Assembly: GCF_017744695.1 (NCBI RefSeq)
Contig: NZ_JAGIAS010000003.1
Span: 434,001 to 498,000, forward strand
Source: Dyadobacter sp.
Lineage (GTDB): Bacteria; Bacteroidota; Bacteroidia; Cytophagales; Spirosomataceae
DNA: 64,000 nt
Direction of reading: 5' to 3'
Position 1 is the first letter of the stretch, and each line of letters opens with the position of its first letter. The notes below the pieces were generated by a model. That model did not search any database, was not told where the DNA came from, and saw only the letters and a program-made list of their open reading frames with translations. Shown piece by piece: positions 19,604 to 29,132 of this stretch. The position numbers were made by a program, and so were the translations under genes.

Positions 19604-19611
19604 TAATTTTG
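19604..19611 (+). promoter_or_regulatory. Candidate -7 box (TAATTTTG) for the DUF502 gene
   Basis: An exact match to the Bacteroidota -7 consensus TAnnTTTG, 35 bp before the ATG at 19647. No clear TTG is present at -33, so it is only a candidate. Confidence 0.35.
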
Positions 19612-19646
19612 CCGGTACCGCCAACCAGCGCGCCCGGCGTGCAAAT

Positions 19647-20270
19647 ATGGAAATTAAAAACTCATTCCTCAAACGCATCATCAGCTACTTCATCCGGGGG
19701 CTTGTGCTGGTGGCGCCGTTATATGCGACAGCCCTGATTATCTGGTCGGGCGTCGAATACCTCGACAATATCCTTCCCATCGAAATCCCGATCTCGAACC
19801 AGCAGATGGTGTATTTGCCCGGCCTGGGCGTGCTGATTATCATTTTCGGCATTATCCTGCTCGGTTTCCTCTTCTCGACGATCGTCCCCCAGTCGTTTTT
19901 CAAATTCACCGAAAGCATTATGCGCCGTATTCCGCTGGTGAGTTTGATATACTACTCCATCAAGGACCTGATTCTGGCATTTGTCGGCGATAAAAAGAAG
20001 TTCAACCAGCCGGTGCTGGTGACGATGTACAAGGACACGGATATTAAAAAGATCGGTTTCATTACGCAAACCGACCTCAGCCACCTCAAAATCGCCGACC
20101 ATGTGGCAGTGTACATGCCACTCTCCTATTCGCTTTCGGGCGAACTTTTCATCGTTCCTTCCGAGCATGTAACACCTGTCGACGCCAAGGCGACGGATGT
20201 GATGAAGATGCTTGTGTCCGGAGGGGTATCTGTAAAGGTTTCAAAGGAAGAAACGGCTGAGGACGACTAG
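19647..20270 (+). CDS. DUF502 membrane protein
   Basis: A 207-residue protein with two N-terminal membrane segments (IISYFIRGLVLVAPLYATALIIW and LPGLGVLIIIFGIILLGFLF) and the DUF502 block IPLVSLIYYSIKDLILAF, followed by a soluble beta-rich region (VLVTMYKDTDIKKIGFITQ, VAVYMPLSYSLSGELFIVP). Function is unknown. It is divergent from the dehydrogenase gene and starts its own transcript. Confidence 0.88.
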   Translation: MEIKNSFLKRIISYFIRGLVLVAPLYATALIIWSGVEYLDNILPIEIPISNQQMVYLPGLGVLIIIFGIILLGFLFSTIVPQSFFKFTESIMRRIPLVSLIYYSIKDLILAFVGDKKKFNQPVLVTMYKDTDIKKIGFITQTDLSHLKIADHVAVYMPLSYSLSGELFIVPSEHVTPVDAKATDVMKMLVSGGVSVKVSKEETAEDD

Positions 20271-20331
20271 TTTAACCCGTTTTTAATGAGCAACAATGCA
20301 ACAGTTGTGCCCGTTTAAGAGAATGATTCCC

Positions 20332-20339
20332 TATATTTG
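20332..20339 (+). promoter_or_regulatory. Candidate -7 box (TATATTTG) for the gene at 20358
   Basis: Exact TAnnTTTG match. A TTG lies 24 bp upstream (20305-20307), slightly too far for the usual -33 spacing. The box overlaps a possible TTG start at 20337 and so favours the ATG at 20358. Confidence 0.4.
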
Positions 20340-20357
20340 AACCATTCTTTTAGTACT

Positions 20358-20972
20358 ATGAGACAACTCCTTCCCATTGTCGTTTTGCTGTTCCTGGGGA
20401 ATATCAAAGCATGGTCGCAAGACCATTATGACCCTAAAAAAACCCTTTCCAGCGAAGAACTCTTTCTGAAACAGGGCAGCAGCAGCCGGGTAATCGCCAC
20501 GCCGGGACAAAAATATCTGGTACTCGACGCTTCACCCGTTATCGGCGGTTTCCACCGGTACCGCTTCTTTCCGGGGGACAATATCAAATTCCGGATGAAG
20601 AATGAAACGATACGCTTCAACGAAACAATAGCTTCCGTAGACGACTCGGCATTTACCATCGGGGTAGTCAATGAAGCTGTTGGCCGGATGGATTACCAGC
20701 GCATATTGCTCGAAGACATTCGCCTGATGAAGGTTTCCAGAAGGATCCCCTTCGTTTCACAGGCAGCTCCATTGCTTCCACTGGCCGGTTTGATCTTCAT
20801 CGGGGCCGATTTCTTCAACAAGGGCATGGATAACAAACGTTACACGACCGACACCTCCACGCTCGTCATAGGCGGTTCGCTGATGGCTGCGGGGTATATT
20901 TGTTATAAATTCACATTCGCTTCCCTGAAAATTAATTCGAGGAATAAGCTGAAAGTGCTTGAAACTTATTAA
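20358..20972 (+). CDS. Exported protein of unknown function
   Basis: I do not recognise a family. The 204-residue product starts with a signal peptide (MRQLLPIVVLLFLGNIKAWS, cleavage likely before QD). A beta-rich region follows with repeated Ile/Phe/Arg strands (GDNIKFRMKNETIRFN). Two weakly hydrophobic C-terminal segments follow (APLLPLAGLIFIGADFF and LVIGGSLMAAGYICY). That suggests a periplasmic or membrane-associated protein. aroA begins 29 bp later on the same strand, but a functional link to aromatic biosynthesis is not implied. Confidence 0.75.
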   Translation: MRQLLPIVVLLFLGNIKAWSQDHYDPKKTLSSEELFLKQGSSSRVIATPGQKYLVLDASPVIGGFHRYRFFPGDNIKFRMKNETIRFNETIASVDDSAFTIGVVNEAVGRMDYQRILLEDIRLMKVSRRIPFVSQAAPLLPLAGLIFIGADFFNKGMDNKRYTTDTSTLVIGGSLMAAGYICYKFTFASLKINSRNKLKVLETY

Positions 20973-21001
20973 TTGCTGAAATAACACCTGAATATTCAAA
21001 A

Positions 21002-22237
21002 GTGAAATCCATTCTCGTTCATCCCCCCCAACAACCCATACGTGCTGAAATACAGCTTGCCGCATCCAAAAGTGAATGTAACCGCGCGCTGATCATCAAT
21101 GCGCTCACCGGCTTCCAGTCCGAGCTAACTAATATTTCAGAAGCCCGCGATTCGCAGACCATGCTCCGCCTGCTCAATTCCAGCGATGCTGTCGCTGACG
21201 TGATCGACGCAGGAACGACCATGCGTTTTCTGACAGCCTATTTTTCAGTTACGGGCCAAAAGAAAACCATGACCGGCACGCCACGCATGTGTGAGCGCCC
21301 GATCGGGATACTCGTGGACGCGTTGCGCAAGCTCGGGGCGGATATCACCTATGAGAAAGTGGAAGGCTACCCGCCGCTTCAACTGAATGGTTTCACCTAT
21401 TCGGGGAACAATGAACTGACGATGCGTGGCGACGTAAGCAGCCAGTACATTTCGGCTTTGCTGATGATCGCGCCACAGCTGCCGGCCGGTTTGAAAATCA
21501 AACTGGAAGGTGAAGTAGGCTCTCGTCCCTACATTGAAATGACTTTGAACCAGATGGCCCATTTTGGAATCGAATACATCGCCGACTGGGAGCACAATAC
21601 ATTAACTATCCCCGCATTCAAATACCAACCCAAGCCTTACGCGATCGAATCCGACTGGTCGGGTGCGAGCTACTGGTACAGCATTGTGGCATTGGCCGAA
21701 GATGCTGAAGTGGAATTGCTGGGATTGAAGAAAAACTCGTTGCAAGGCGACAGCGCCATTGTCGACATTATGCGTCACCTGGGCGTGGAAAGTGTTTTCA
21801 CCGACCGCGGTGTGCTTTTGAGCAAAATACCAGCGAAAGCCTCGTTAGGCTGGGATTTCACCAACTGCCCTGATTTGGCCCAGACCGTAGCCGTTGTTTG
21901 CGCTGTCAAAAAGATCCGTTTGTCGCTGACGGGTGTCGAAAGCCTTAAAATCAAAGAAACCGACCGCATCTTCGCATTGCAGCAGGAACTTAAAAAGCTG
22001 GGCGCCGAATTGAATGAGGTTGAAAAAGACCATCTGTACGAAGTTACGACCCTCACCGACGTCCCTACCGATCCGGCACCGTCGATTCATACCTACGACG
22101 ACCACCGTATGGCGATGGCGTTCGCGCCCGTAGGCATGGTCAGCGATGTCCTGATCGAAGAACCCGGCGTGGTCGTGAAATCCTACCCTGGTTACTGGAA
22201 AGACCTCGCGAAGGTTACTACCTGGGAAGAAATTTAG
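21002..22237 (+). CDS. aroA: 3-phosphoshikimate 1-carboxyvinyltransferase (EPSP synthase)
   Basis: Joins PEP and shikimate 3-phosphate in the chorismate pathway. Seen are the shikimate-phosphate lysine block LAASKSECNRALII, DAGTTMRFLTAYF, the PEP-binding region TGTPRMCERPIG, SSQYISALLM, the catalytic DWSGASYWYSI region and YDDHRMAMAFAPVG. Length 411 is near the family norm (about 430). The start is GTG at 21002. The gene upstream is an unknown exported protein and the one downstream an FMN-dependent GltB-like protein, 24 bp away. Confidence 0.95.
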   Translation: MKSILVHPPQQPIRAEIQLAASKSECNRALIINALTGFQSELTNISEARDSQTMLRLLNSSDAVADVIDAGTTMRFLTAYFSVTGQKKTMTGTPRMCERPIGILVDALRKLGADITYEKVEGYPPLQLNGFTYSGNNELTMRGDVSSQYISALLMIAPQLPAGLKIKLEGEVGSRPYIEMTLNQMAHFGIEYIADWEHNTLTIPAFKYQPKPYAIESDWSGASYWYSIVALAEDAEVELLGLKKNSLQGDSAIVDIMRHLGVESVFTDRGVLLSKIPAKASLGWDFTNCPDLAQTVAVVCAVKKIRLSLTGVESLKIKETDRIFALQQELKKLGAELNEVEKDHLYEVTTLTDVPTDPAPSIHTYDDHRMAMAFAPVGMVSDVLIEEPGVVVKSYPGYWKDLAKVTTWEEI

Positions 22238-22261
22238 AATATTCACCATCTGGAATTGTTT

Positions 22262-23857
22262 ATGGAAACTGTCTGGTCGTTCCTGGCATCGGTGCCTGTG
22301 TGGCTTTATATCATTCTGGCTATTGCCGTCATTATCGCCCTCAGGGATGTATTGCAAAAGAGGCACACCATTCAGCATAACTTTCCATTGGTGGGGCATT
22401 TCCGCTATATGATCGAAACGATCGGGCCGGAACTGCGCCAGTACATTGTCGCCAACAACCGGGAGGAGCTGCCCTTCAACCGCCGGCAGCGCTCCTGGAT
22501 CTACGCTTCCTCCAAAAAGGAGAACAACTACCAGGGCTTCGGTACCGACCAGAATATGCAGGAGGCGGGTTATGTGCTCATCAAGCCCTCCATGCTACCA
22601 TTCCGCGTGGATTCTACGCACAGCCACCACGTCAAAAATGGTAACGATCCCCATCATTACACCATTCCGAGTGCCAAAGTCATTGGCGAATACCACAAGC
22701 GCAAGCGCCCGTACCGCCCCCGCTCGGTCGTGAACGTGAGCGCCATGAGCTACGGATCACTTTCCGCACGCGCCATTGAGTCATTAAATAAAGGCTCGTT
22801 CAAATTCGGGAACTACCATAATACCGGCGAAGGCGGGCTTTCTCCGTATCACAAATATGGTGCGGATGTGGTTTTCAATATGGGTACCTCCTATTTCGGC
22901 GTACGCGACGATGACGGGAATTTTGTGATGGAAAAGCTGGTGAAACTGATGCGGGAGAATCCGACCGTACGCATGATCGAGCTGAAACTATCGCAAGGCG
23001 CCAAACCAGGTAAAGGAGGCGTACTGCCGGCCAGCAAAATCACCGCAGAAATCGCTGAAATCCGCGGCGTACCGATCGGCAAAGATGTCGTTTCGCCTCC
23101 CTACCACAGTGCATTCTCGAATGTCCGCGAAATGATCGATTTCATTGAAGCAATGGCCGCGGAAACCGGACTGCCGGTGGGTATCAAATCAGCTGTGGGC
23201 AAAACGGAAATGTGGGAAGAGCTGGCCGACCTGATGGTAGAAACCGGCAAAGGGCCCGACTTCATCACCATTGACGGCGGCGAAGGTGGCACAGGCGCAG
23301 CGCCTCCTTCATTTGCAGACCACGTGTCGCTGCCGCTCGTGTTCGCATTCAGCACTGTTTACAAAATTTTCCAGAAACATAACCTGAACGATAAGATCAC
23401 CTTCATTGCCTCCGGTAAGCTAGGGCTGCCCGCGCAGGCTGTAATGGCATTCGCCATGGGGGCCGATATTATCAATGTGGCGCGCGAGGCCATGCTTTCC
23501 ATCGGCTGCATTCAAGCGCAGAGCTGCCATACTAACCGCTGTCCTACCGGCATTGCTACCAATAACAAATGGCTGGAATCCGGCATTGATCCCGCATTGA
23601 AAAGCGAGCGTTTCAGCAACTACATGACCACGCTGGCGAAAGAAATCATCGAAATCACGCATGCCTCGGGCTATGAGCACCCCTGCCAGTTTGGAATGAA
23701 GGATATAGATATTTCGATGGGCGACAACAACCGCACCATTACCCTGGCCGATAATTATGGTTACCTTAAAACCGTAGTCCCCTATCCCGGCATCAAAGCA
23801 TTGCTGGAATGCGACCACCTGGGAGGCCGCGACATACCGGGAGAAAAGGTAGTGTAA
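22262..23857 (+). CDS. FMN-binding glutamate synthase-family protein (membrane-anchored, 3Fe-4S)
   Basis: A 531-residue stand-alone glutamate synthase central domain. An N-terminal helix (VPVWLYIILAIAVIIAL) anchors it. The FMN-barrel blocks are NVSAMSYGSLSARAI, HNTGEGGLSPYHKYGAD, IELKLSQGAKPGKGG and DGGEGGTGAAPP. The 3Fe-4S cysteines are in CIQAQSCHTNRCPTGIAT. No glutaminase domain is present, so it cannot be a complete GOGAT. YerD-like relatives have unknown substrates. ATG at 22262 is preferred over the TTG two codons earlier. Confidence 0.88.
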   Translation: METVWSFLASVPVWLYIILAIAVIIALRDVLQKRHTIQHNFPLVGHFRYMIETIGPELRQYIVANNREELPFNRRQRSWIYASSKKENNYQGFGTDQNMQEAGYVLIKPSMLPFRVDSTHSHHVKNGNDPHHYTIPSAKVIGEYHKRKRPYRPRSVVNVSAMSYGSLSARAIESLNKGSFKFGNYHNTGEGGLSPYHKYGADVVFNMGTSYFGVRDDDGNFVMEKLVKLMRENPTVRMIELKLSQGAKPGKGGVLPASKITAEIAEIRGVPIGKDVVSPPYHSAFSNVREMIDFIEAMAAETGLPVGIKSAVGKTEMWEELADLMVETGKGPDFITIDGGEGGTGAAPPSFADHVSLPLVFAFSTVYKIFQKHNLNDKITFIASGKLGLPAQAVMAFAMGADIINVAREAMLSIGCIQAQSCHTNRCPTGIATNNKWLESGIDPALKSERFSNYMTTLAKEIIEITHASGYEHPCQFGMKDIDISMGDNNRTITLADNYGYLKTVVPYPGIKALLECDHLGGRDIPGEKVV

Positions 23858-23941
23858 CCGAAGGATAATCTCCACACTTTTGGCTTTGGAGAAGTATATG
23901 GAAAAAGAAGCAATGAGCGTTGCTTTCAAAAAACCGCGTCC

Positions 23942-25606
23942 ATGAAAAAAACTTTACTGCTTACTGCATTTTCATTCGTTCTCGCTCAGGCAACCGCTTT
24001 TGCACAGAGTAACCCAAGGTACCTGGTGCTGTTTAAAGACAAAGCCAATAGCACCTATTCCGTCGATAAGCCGACTGAATTCCTATCCCAAAGATCCGTC
24101 GACCGACGTAAAAAGCAGAATATCGCTATTACTGAAAACGATCTTCCCGTCAACCAAGGTTATCTGTTTGCCATTAACCAAACTGGCGCGAAGGTAATTT
24201 ACCCAAGCCGCTGGTTTAATGGCGCATTGGTGGAGGCCTCCGATGCGCAGCTCACGCAGATCAAGACGCTGCCATTTTACAAAGGCATTGAGCTGAACCT
24301 GCCGGTGGCTAATATCACTTCCAAATCGCCCGGCATTGCCCGCACCGCAGCCACGCACCAGAAGCTCGGCACAACCGCCGATATCGATTACGGTAAAATG
24401 AATAACCAGCTCGCCCTCATGGAAGTGGCTGATATGCATAAAAAAGGCTTTCAGGGGGAAAACATGCTCATAGCTATTCTCGACAATGGTTTTGCCAAAG
24501 GGGATGAAGTAGCCTATTTCAAACAGCTGCGCGATGAAAAACGCATTGTCGACACCCACGATTTCGTCGCGCGCGACAACAATATCTACAATGACGGCTT
24601 CCACGGCCTGAATGTGATGTCGACCATCGCCGCTTATCTGCCTGGTACATTGGTTGGTACGGCATTCAAAGCATCTTTCGCGTTGTATGTTACTGAAAAC
24701 AACCTGGGAGAATCACCGTATGAAGAAATCACCTGGCTTATGGCTGCCGAACGCGCCGACAGCCTGGGAGTGGACGTGATCAACTCTTCGCTCGGCTATA
24801 CCACATTCGAGGATGAATTCGACTCCCCTGCCTACAACCATACCTACAAGGATATGGACGGTAAAACGACCATCGTGAGCCGCGCTGCGCGCTACGCAAC
24901 ACGCAAGGGGATCCTGGTTGTAAATTCGGCGGGTAACGACGGGAACGACAGCTGGCACTACATAGGTGCACCGGCTGATGTGGATTCGGTACTGACGGTT
25001 GGGGCGACCAACTACGATCGTAGCTACGCCTCGTTGAGTTCGGTGGGGCCTAACTCCGCAGGCGTCCGGAAACCGGACGTCTCGGCGGTAGGCGCCGGAG
25101 CCATCATCGGCGACCTGAGCGGCGGCGCATCCAGCGGTTACGGCACCTCATTTTCAGCCCCGCAAATCGCTGGTGTGGCAACGATACTCTGGCAGGCATT
25201 TCCGAATTTGACCGCACAGCAAGTAATTTATGTATTGAAAAAGTCGGGGCACCTGGCTGCAACGCCCGACAACTTGCTCGGCTATGGCGTCCCCAATCTG
25301 ATTAAAGCACAGGAAATCGCTCAAAACGAGTTTGCCCCGCTGGGTACCGAAGGCGAGTTCCTGGCTTCTGTTATTCTTTCGCCCAACCCGGCGCAGGATG
25401 AAGTGACGCTGAGCATTCCCCAAACGCTCATCGGAAAAACAGCCAACCTCAGCCTATACGCGGCAAACGGTGCAACGATGCACTCGGCAAACACACGACT
25501 GGCTGCCAAACATACCATTGCAACCAGCCGGTTGGCATCCGGGCTCTATCTGGTCCGACTCAAAGTGGATAACCAGGAAAGAACGTTGAAATTTATAAAG
25601 CGCTAG
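23942..25606 (+). CDS. Secreted S8 (subtilisin-like) serine protease with T9SS type A sorting domain
   Basis: A 554-residue protein. The signal peptide ends TAFA-QS. A propeptide-like region follows to about residue 150. The subtilase triad is Asp181 (AILDNGF), His221 (DGFHGLN) and Ser403 (GTSFSAP), with the oxyanion Asn in NSAGNDG. The last 80 residues are a type A C-terminal domain: LSPNPAQDEVTL, then ASGLYLVRL and the basic end KFIKR. It should be exported by Sec and then by the T9SS across the outer membrane. Its 3' end overlaps the convergent Nudix gene by 14 bp. Confidence 0.93.
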   Translation: MKKTLLLTAFSFVLAQATAFAQSNPRYLVLFKDKANSTYSVDKPTEFLSQRSVDRRKKQNIAITENDLPVNQGYLFAINQTGAKVIYPSRWFNGALVEASDAQLTQIKTLPFYKGIELNLPVANITSKSPGIARTAATHQKLGTTADIDYGKMNNQLALMEVADMHKKGFQGENMLIAILDNGFAKGDEVAYFKQLRDEKRIVDTHDFVARDNNIYNDGFHGLNVMSTIAAYLPGTLVGTAFKASFALYVTENNLGESPYEEITWLMAAERADSLGVDVINSSLGYTTFEDEFDSPAYNHTYKDMDGKTTIVSRAARYATRKGILVVNSAGNDGNDSWHYIGAPADVDSVLTVGATNYDRSYASLSSVGPNSAGVRKPDVSAVGAGAIIGDLSGGASSGYGTSFSAPQIAGVATILWQAFPNLTAQQVIYVLKKSGHLAATPDNLLGYGVPNLIKAQEIAQNEFAPLGTEGEFLASVILSPNPAQDEVTLSIPQTLIGKTANLSLYAANGATMHSANTRLAAKHTIATSRLASGLYLVRLKVDNQERTLKFIKR

Positions 25607-26132
25607 TCTTTCTGACCATCCGCATAATCGACTCGGAGTCGTTCGAATGCTGAACCTGGGAGATAGGCACCCATTGCACGTCTTTCGATTCGCTGTTCAA
25701 TACGATTTCCTGCCCCTCGGTGGCTTTGAATGCAAAACGTACGTCGTAATGGTAATGCTCGGGAACTTCCTTGTTGGCGGGAATTAAATGTACGTCGACA
25801 TCGAAAATCCCGTCTTTCAATGCTTGCAGGTCGGTGATACCGGTTTCCTCCATTACTTCTTTCATTGCCACTTCCCGTACATCCGGATCGCCATCGCAAT
25901 GGCCGCCAGGCTGGAACCAACGATCGAGCTTGCGGTGGTGCATGAGGAGTACCTCGTTTTTATCCGGCGAAAGCACCCATCCGGAGGCCGTAATATGCCC
26001 TTTCAACAGGCTGCGTTCGAAACACTCGGGGTGCTGTTTCACAAAATCGACCGTATCATGATGCATTTCAGCCTCTAAGCCTTGCTCTGGTTCGTAGGAG
26101 GCGAGCAATGCGAGCAAACTGTCCCTATTCAT
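25593..26132 (-). CDS. Nudix hydrolase
   Basis: A 179-residue Nudix protein. The box reads GGHCDGDPDVREVAMKEVME then ETGI. The metal-binding core KEVMEE is intact, but the first conserved Glu of GX5EX7REUXEEXGU is replaced by Pro, as in a known GGHCDGD-type subgroup. It hydrolyses a nucleoside diphosphate linked to another group; the substrate is unknown. It is convergent with the subtilase gene and overlaps its last 14 bases, with no room for a separate terminator. Confidence 0.88.
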   Translation of the reverse strand: MNRDSLLALLASYEPEQGLEAEMHHDTVDFVKQHPECFERSLLKGHITASGWVLSPDKNEVLLMHHRKLDRWFQPGGHCDGDPDVREVAMKEVMEETGITDLQALKDGIFDVDVHLIPANKEVPEHYHYDVRFAFKATEGQEIVLNSESKDVQWVPISQVQHSNDSESIMRMVRKTSAL

Positions 26133-26209
26133 TTAGACTATCTGGTTTTTTCGTTCTAATTTCACCACAAGTTTAACAACTGAAAGTAATAAACCACCTT
26201 ATTCAAGCG

Positions 26210-27115
26210 ATGAAAAAGTATCTATTATCCATGTCCCTCGCTGCCCTATTGGCGACCAGCACAATGGCACAGCGCGTGCCTGCACCCAGCCCCGCAGCCA
26301 CAGTAATGCAGACCGTAGGTGTAACCGATTTCACTGTCAAATATTCCCGCCCCTTCATCAAAGGCCGCAAGGTATTCGCCGATGGCTCCGCACTCGCTCC
26401 GTATGACCAGATCTGGCGTACCGGCGCGAATATGGCCACCGTTTTCGAAGCCAGCACCGAATTCACATTCGGCGGAAAAAAAGTACCTGCCGGAAAATAT
26501 GCATTGTTTTCGATCCCGAATGGCACTGCCTGGACGGTTATTTTGAATAAAAACTATGAGCAGGGCGGTACCGACGCGTATAAAGAATCGGAGGACGTTG
26601 CGCGTACAATGGTAGTCCCTACATCCAGCGAATATACAGAAGCATTCAAAATCGAAATCGAGCCGGTAACCGACAGCACTGCGTTCCTGAACCTCTCCTG
26701 GTCATCGGTAAATATCCCCGTTCCCCTTGCCGTGAGCACGGAGTCACTTACAATGACAGCTTTGAATAAAGCCGTGGCCGAGAAACCGGAGGACGTAGCC
26801 ACATTGCAAAGCACAGCTGCTTATATGCTTTCAAAAGGCAAAGATTTACAGGTAGCATTGTCGTTGGCTGATAAGGCCATCGGTTTGAAAGAATCATTCG
26901 GCGCGTTGTGGACTAAAGCGCAGATTTTGAATAAACTGGGCAAAACCGCAGAAGCGATCCCCGTAGCGCAAAAAGCATTGACAGTAGGTGCAGCCGCTCC
27001 CGACGGTGCTTACAACTTCTACAAGCCGCAAGTTGAAAAAACCATCGCCGAAATGCAGGCCAAAGCCGCACCGGTGAAAGAGGCTGTTTCGACCGTTAAA
27101 AAGAAGAAGAAATAA
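26210..27115 (+). CDS. DUF2911 secreted protein with C-terminal TPR-like helices
   Basis: A 301-residue exported protein: signal peptide ending TMA-QR, then the DUF2911 domain (VTDFTVKYSRPFIKGR, PYDQIWRTGANMAT, KKVPAGKYALFSIP, WTVILNKN), then helical repeats from about residue 185 and a lysine-rich end (KKKKK). DUF2911 is common in Bacteroidota and has no known activity. It is divergent from the Nudix gene and convergent with the TRIC gene, with a palindromic repeat in between. Confidence 0.9.
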   Translation: MKKYLLSMSLAALLATSTMAQRVPAPSPAATVMQTVGVTDFTVKYSRPFIKGRKVFADGSALAPYDQIWRTGANMATVFEASTEFTFGGKKVPAGKYALFSIPNGTAWTVILNKNYEQGGTDAYKESEDVARTMVVPTSSEYTEAFKIEIEPVTDSTAFLNLSWSSVNIPVPLAVSTESLTMTALNKAVAEKPEDVATLQSTAAYMLSKGKDLQVALSLADKAIGLKESFGALWTKAQILNKLGKTAEAIPVAQKALTVGAAAPDGAYNFYKPQVEKTIAEMQAKAAPVKEAVSTVKKKKK

Positions 27116-27140
27116 TATTGAGAGAATGATGTGATTAGAT

Positions 27141-27203
27141 TGTCAGCCTGAGCGTAGTCGAAGGCCGTTGCGGTACCGCGCTTCGACTCCGCTCAGCGTG
27201 ACA
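27141..27203. repeat. Palindromic intergenic repeat (GAGCG-AGTCGAAG type)
   Basis: TGTCAGCCTGAGCGTAGTCG (from 27141, continuing AAGGC) faces GCTTCGACTCCGCTCAGCGT (27179-27198, ending GACA) as an imperfect inverted repeat around a short centre. This arm sequence is a widespread palindromic repeat in Bacteroidota genomes. It lies between two convergent genes and can fold as a strong hairpin, so it may end both transcripts. Confidence 0.7.
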
Positions 27204-27213
27204 TTCAAATTTT

Positions 27214-27822
27214 TTACCTGAAAAACCGGGGAACACTCCATCCATTACGCACTGCCAGAATGCGGAGCACGATGATGACAATAGCCGAAATAATGAATGT
27301 CGTATTCCGCTCGACACCTAGCTTGTCCAGGATCAGGTACACGCACGCGCCCGTAAAGCACGCGGTCGCGTAAACCTCTTTGCGGTAAATGATCGGGATT
27401 TCGTTCGTCATCACATCGCGAATCACGCCGCCCATGGTAGCGGTAAAAACGCCCATTATCACAGCAATCTCCGGTCGTACGCCCAAATGCAAGGCCTTTT
27501 CAGTCCCTACCAATGTAAATAGCGCTATTCCGAAGGTATCGAACAGGAACAGCGTTTTTCGCAGCCTGAGCAGGAATTTGTAAAAAACAAATGTGACAAT
27601 TATACCCAGGATAATGGCGTGGATGATCGTGATATCACTGATCCACACCAGCGGGTAACTATCCAGCAGCACGTCGCGTAGCGTACCGCCCCCAATGGAC
27701 GAAATAAAGGCTGTGAAGCTCGCACCAAACCAATCCTGATGCTTTTGATCCTTCACAGCCAATGCGCCGGAGATCGCGAATGCGAACGTCCCGACGATTT
27801 CTAATATGTATTGAATACTCAT
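27214..27822 (-). CDS. Trimeric intracellular cation channel (TRIC/YicG) family protein
   Basis: A 202-residue membrane protein with about seven helices in an inverted-repeat layout. Each half has the glycine motif: SSIGGGTLRDVLL near residue 42 and TATMGGVIRDVMTNEIP in the second half, which define bacterial TRIC (UPF0126) proteins. Bacterial members form trimeric cation-permeable channels. It is the last gene of the osmC-thyA-TRIC set, 13 bp after thyA. Confidence 0.93.
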   Translation of the reverse strand: MSIQYILEIVGTFAFAISGALAVKDQKHQDWFGASFTAFISSIGGGTLRDVLLDSYPLVWISDITIIHAIILGIIVTFVFYKFLLRLRKTLFLFDTFGIALFTLVGTEKALHLGVRPEIAVIMGVFTATMGGVIRDVMTNEIPIIYRKEVYATACFTGACVYLILDKLGVERNTTFIISAIVIIVLRILAVRNGWSVPRFFR

Positions 27823-27835
27823 CCCGCGACGAATA

Positions 27836-28657
27836 TTACACCGCTACCGGGGCCTTGATACCCGGCCATGGGTTGTAATTCCGGAGTTCGAAATCCTCAA
27901 AACGGAAATCCAGCACATTCTTCACTTCCGGGTTCAGTACCATTTGTGGCAATTCGCGCGGCTCGCGACTGAGCTGCGTTTCTACCTGCTCCAAATGGTT
28001 CAGGTAAATATGGGTATCACCACCGGTCCAGACGAAATCGCCCAGATCGAAGTCGCATTCGCGGGCGATCATCATCGTCAGCAATGCATAGCTGGCAATA
28101 TTGAATGGCACGCCGAGGAAAACATCCGCGCTACGCTGGTAGAGCTGGCAGGAAAGTTTGCCTTTCGTTTCACCAGCCTCCGTATCGGGCGGCGCCACAT
28201 AAAACTGGAACAATGCATGACAGGGATGCAGCTTCATTTGCGGCAACTCCGCCGGGTTCCACGCCGAAACGATGATACGGCGTGAGTCGGGCGAGGTTTT
28301 GAGTTGTTTCAAAACTTCCTGCAACTGGTCCACCGATTTTCCGTCCGGGCCTGCCCAGCTCCGCCATTGCTTGCCATAAACCGGTCCCAGGTCGCCATTC
28401 TCGTCGGCCCACTCGTCCCAGATCGACACGCCGTGTTCCTTGAGGTAACCGATGTTGGTATCCCCCTGCAAAAACCACAACAGCTCATGGATGATCGATT
28501 TGGTATGCACCTTCTTGGTCGTCACCAGCGGGAACCCTTTTTTGAGGTCGAAACGCATCTGGTAGCCGAACACGCTGATGGTGCCGGTGCCCGTCCGGTC
28601 GGTTTTCCTGACACCCTCTTTCAGTATGTGGCGCAGCAGGTCTTGATATTGTCGCAT
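27836..28657 (-). CDS. thyA: Thymidylate synthase
   Basis: Methylates dUMP to dTMP using methylenetetrahydrofolate. The 273-residue ThyA protein has the substrate-phosphate arginine region [18 protein letters not shown], the catalytic Cys in [12 protein letters not shown], the [20 protein letters not shown] block and the DGDTHIY-equivalent [10 protein letters not shown]. Length is close to the E. coli 264. It lies between osmC and the TRIC gene with gaps of 5 and 13 bp, a tight operon with no obvious metabolic theme. Confidence 0.97.
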   Translation of the reverse strand: MRQYQDLLRHILKEGVRKTDRTGTGTISVFGYQMRFDLKKGFPLVTTKKVHTKSIIHELLWFLQGDTNIGYLKEHGVSIWDEWADENGDLGPVYGKQWRSWAGPDGKSVDQLQEVLKQLKTSPDSRRIIVSAWNPAELPQMKLHPCHALFQFYVAPPDTEAGETKGKLSCQLYQRSADVFLGVPFNIASYALLTMMIARECDFDLGDFVWTGGDTHIYLNHLEQVETQLSREPRELPQMVLNPEVKNVLDFRFEDFELRNYNPWPGIKAPVAV

Positions 28658-28662
28658 ATTAT

Positions 28663-29091
28663 TTAAGCTGAGGCGATTTCAACGTCGTAAGTAATGGTCG
28701 CCAGCGCTTCCAGTTGAGCGGTTGCGGAGCAGTATTTCTCCATCGAAAGGCCGATTGCACGCTGGATCTTAGCCTCGTCGAGGTTGACGCCCGCAAATTT
28801 GAATGTAAGGTGTATCTTCCGGAACGGCTTGCGCTGGGTATCCGGCTCCTGTTCGCGGTCGCCATCGGCAACGATGCGAAAATCGGTAATCTCCTGGCGC
28901 TGTTTTTTGAGGATCAGCACCACATCGATGGCGCTGCAACTTGCCAGGCCCATCAGCAACAGCTCCATCGGCCTCACGCCGAGGTTCTGGCCACCGATTT
29001 CAGGCGAGCCGTCGGTATGCACTTTTACTTCGGAGGAACCTGTGCCTTCGAAATGGAAGGCGTCATCTACGCGGACTAGTTCTACTTTCAT
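28663..29091 (-). CDS. OsmC family peroxiredoxin-like protein
   Basis: A 142-residue OsmC/YhfA-type protein. The two reactive cysteines are visible in [10 protein letters not shown] and KYCSATAQL, spaced as in the family, with the [15 protein letters not shown] helix block. Members reduce organic hydroperoxides or persulfides. First gene of the minus operon with thyA. A perfect TATATTTG box sits at 29233-29240 on this strand, implying a leader of over 130 nt if used. Confidence 0.92.
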   Translation of the reverse strand: MKVELVRVDDAFHFEGTGSSEVKVHTDGSPEIGGQNLGVRPMELLLMGLASCSAIDVVLILKKQRQEITDFRIVADGDREQEPDTQRKPFRKIHLTFKFAGVNLDEAKIQRAIGLSMEKYCSATAQLEALATITYDVEIASA

Positions 29092-29132
29092 AATGGTTGC
29101 CTCTTTCGGAGGCTGTCTTTAATTAAATGAAT

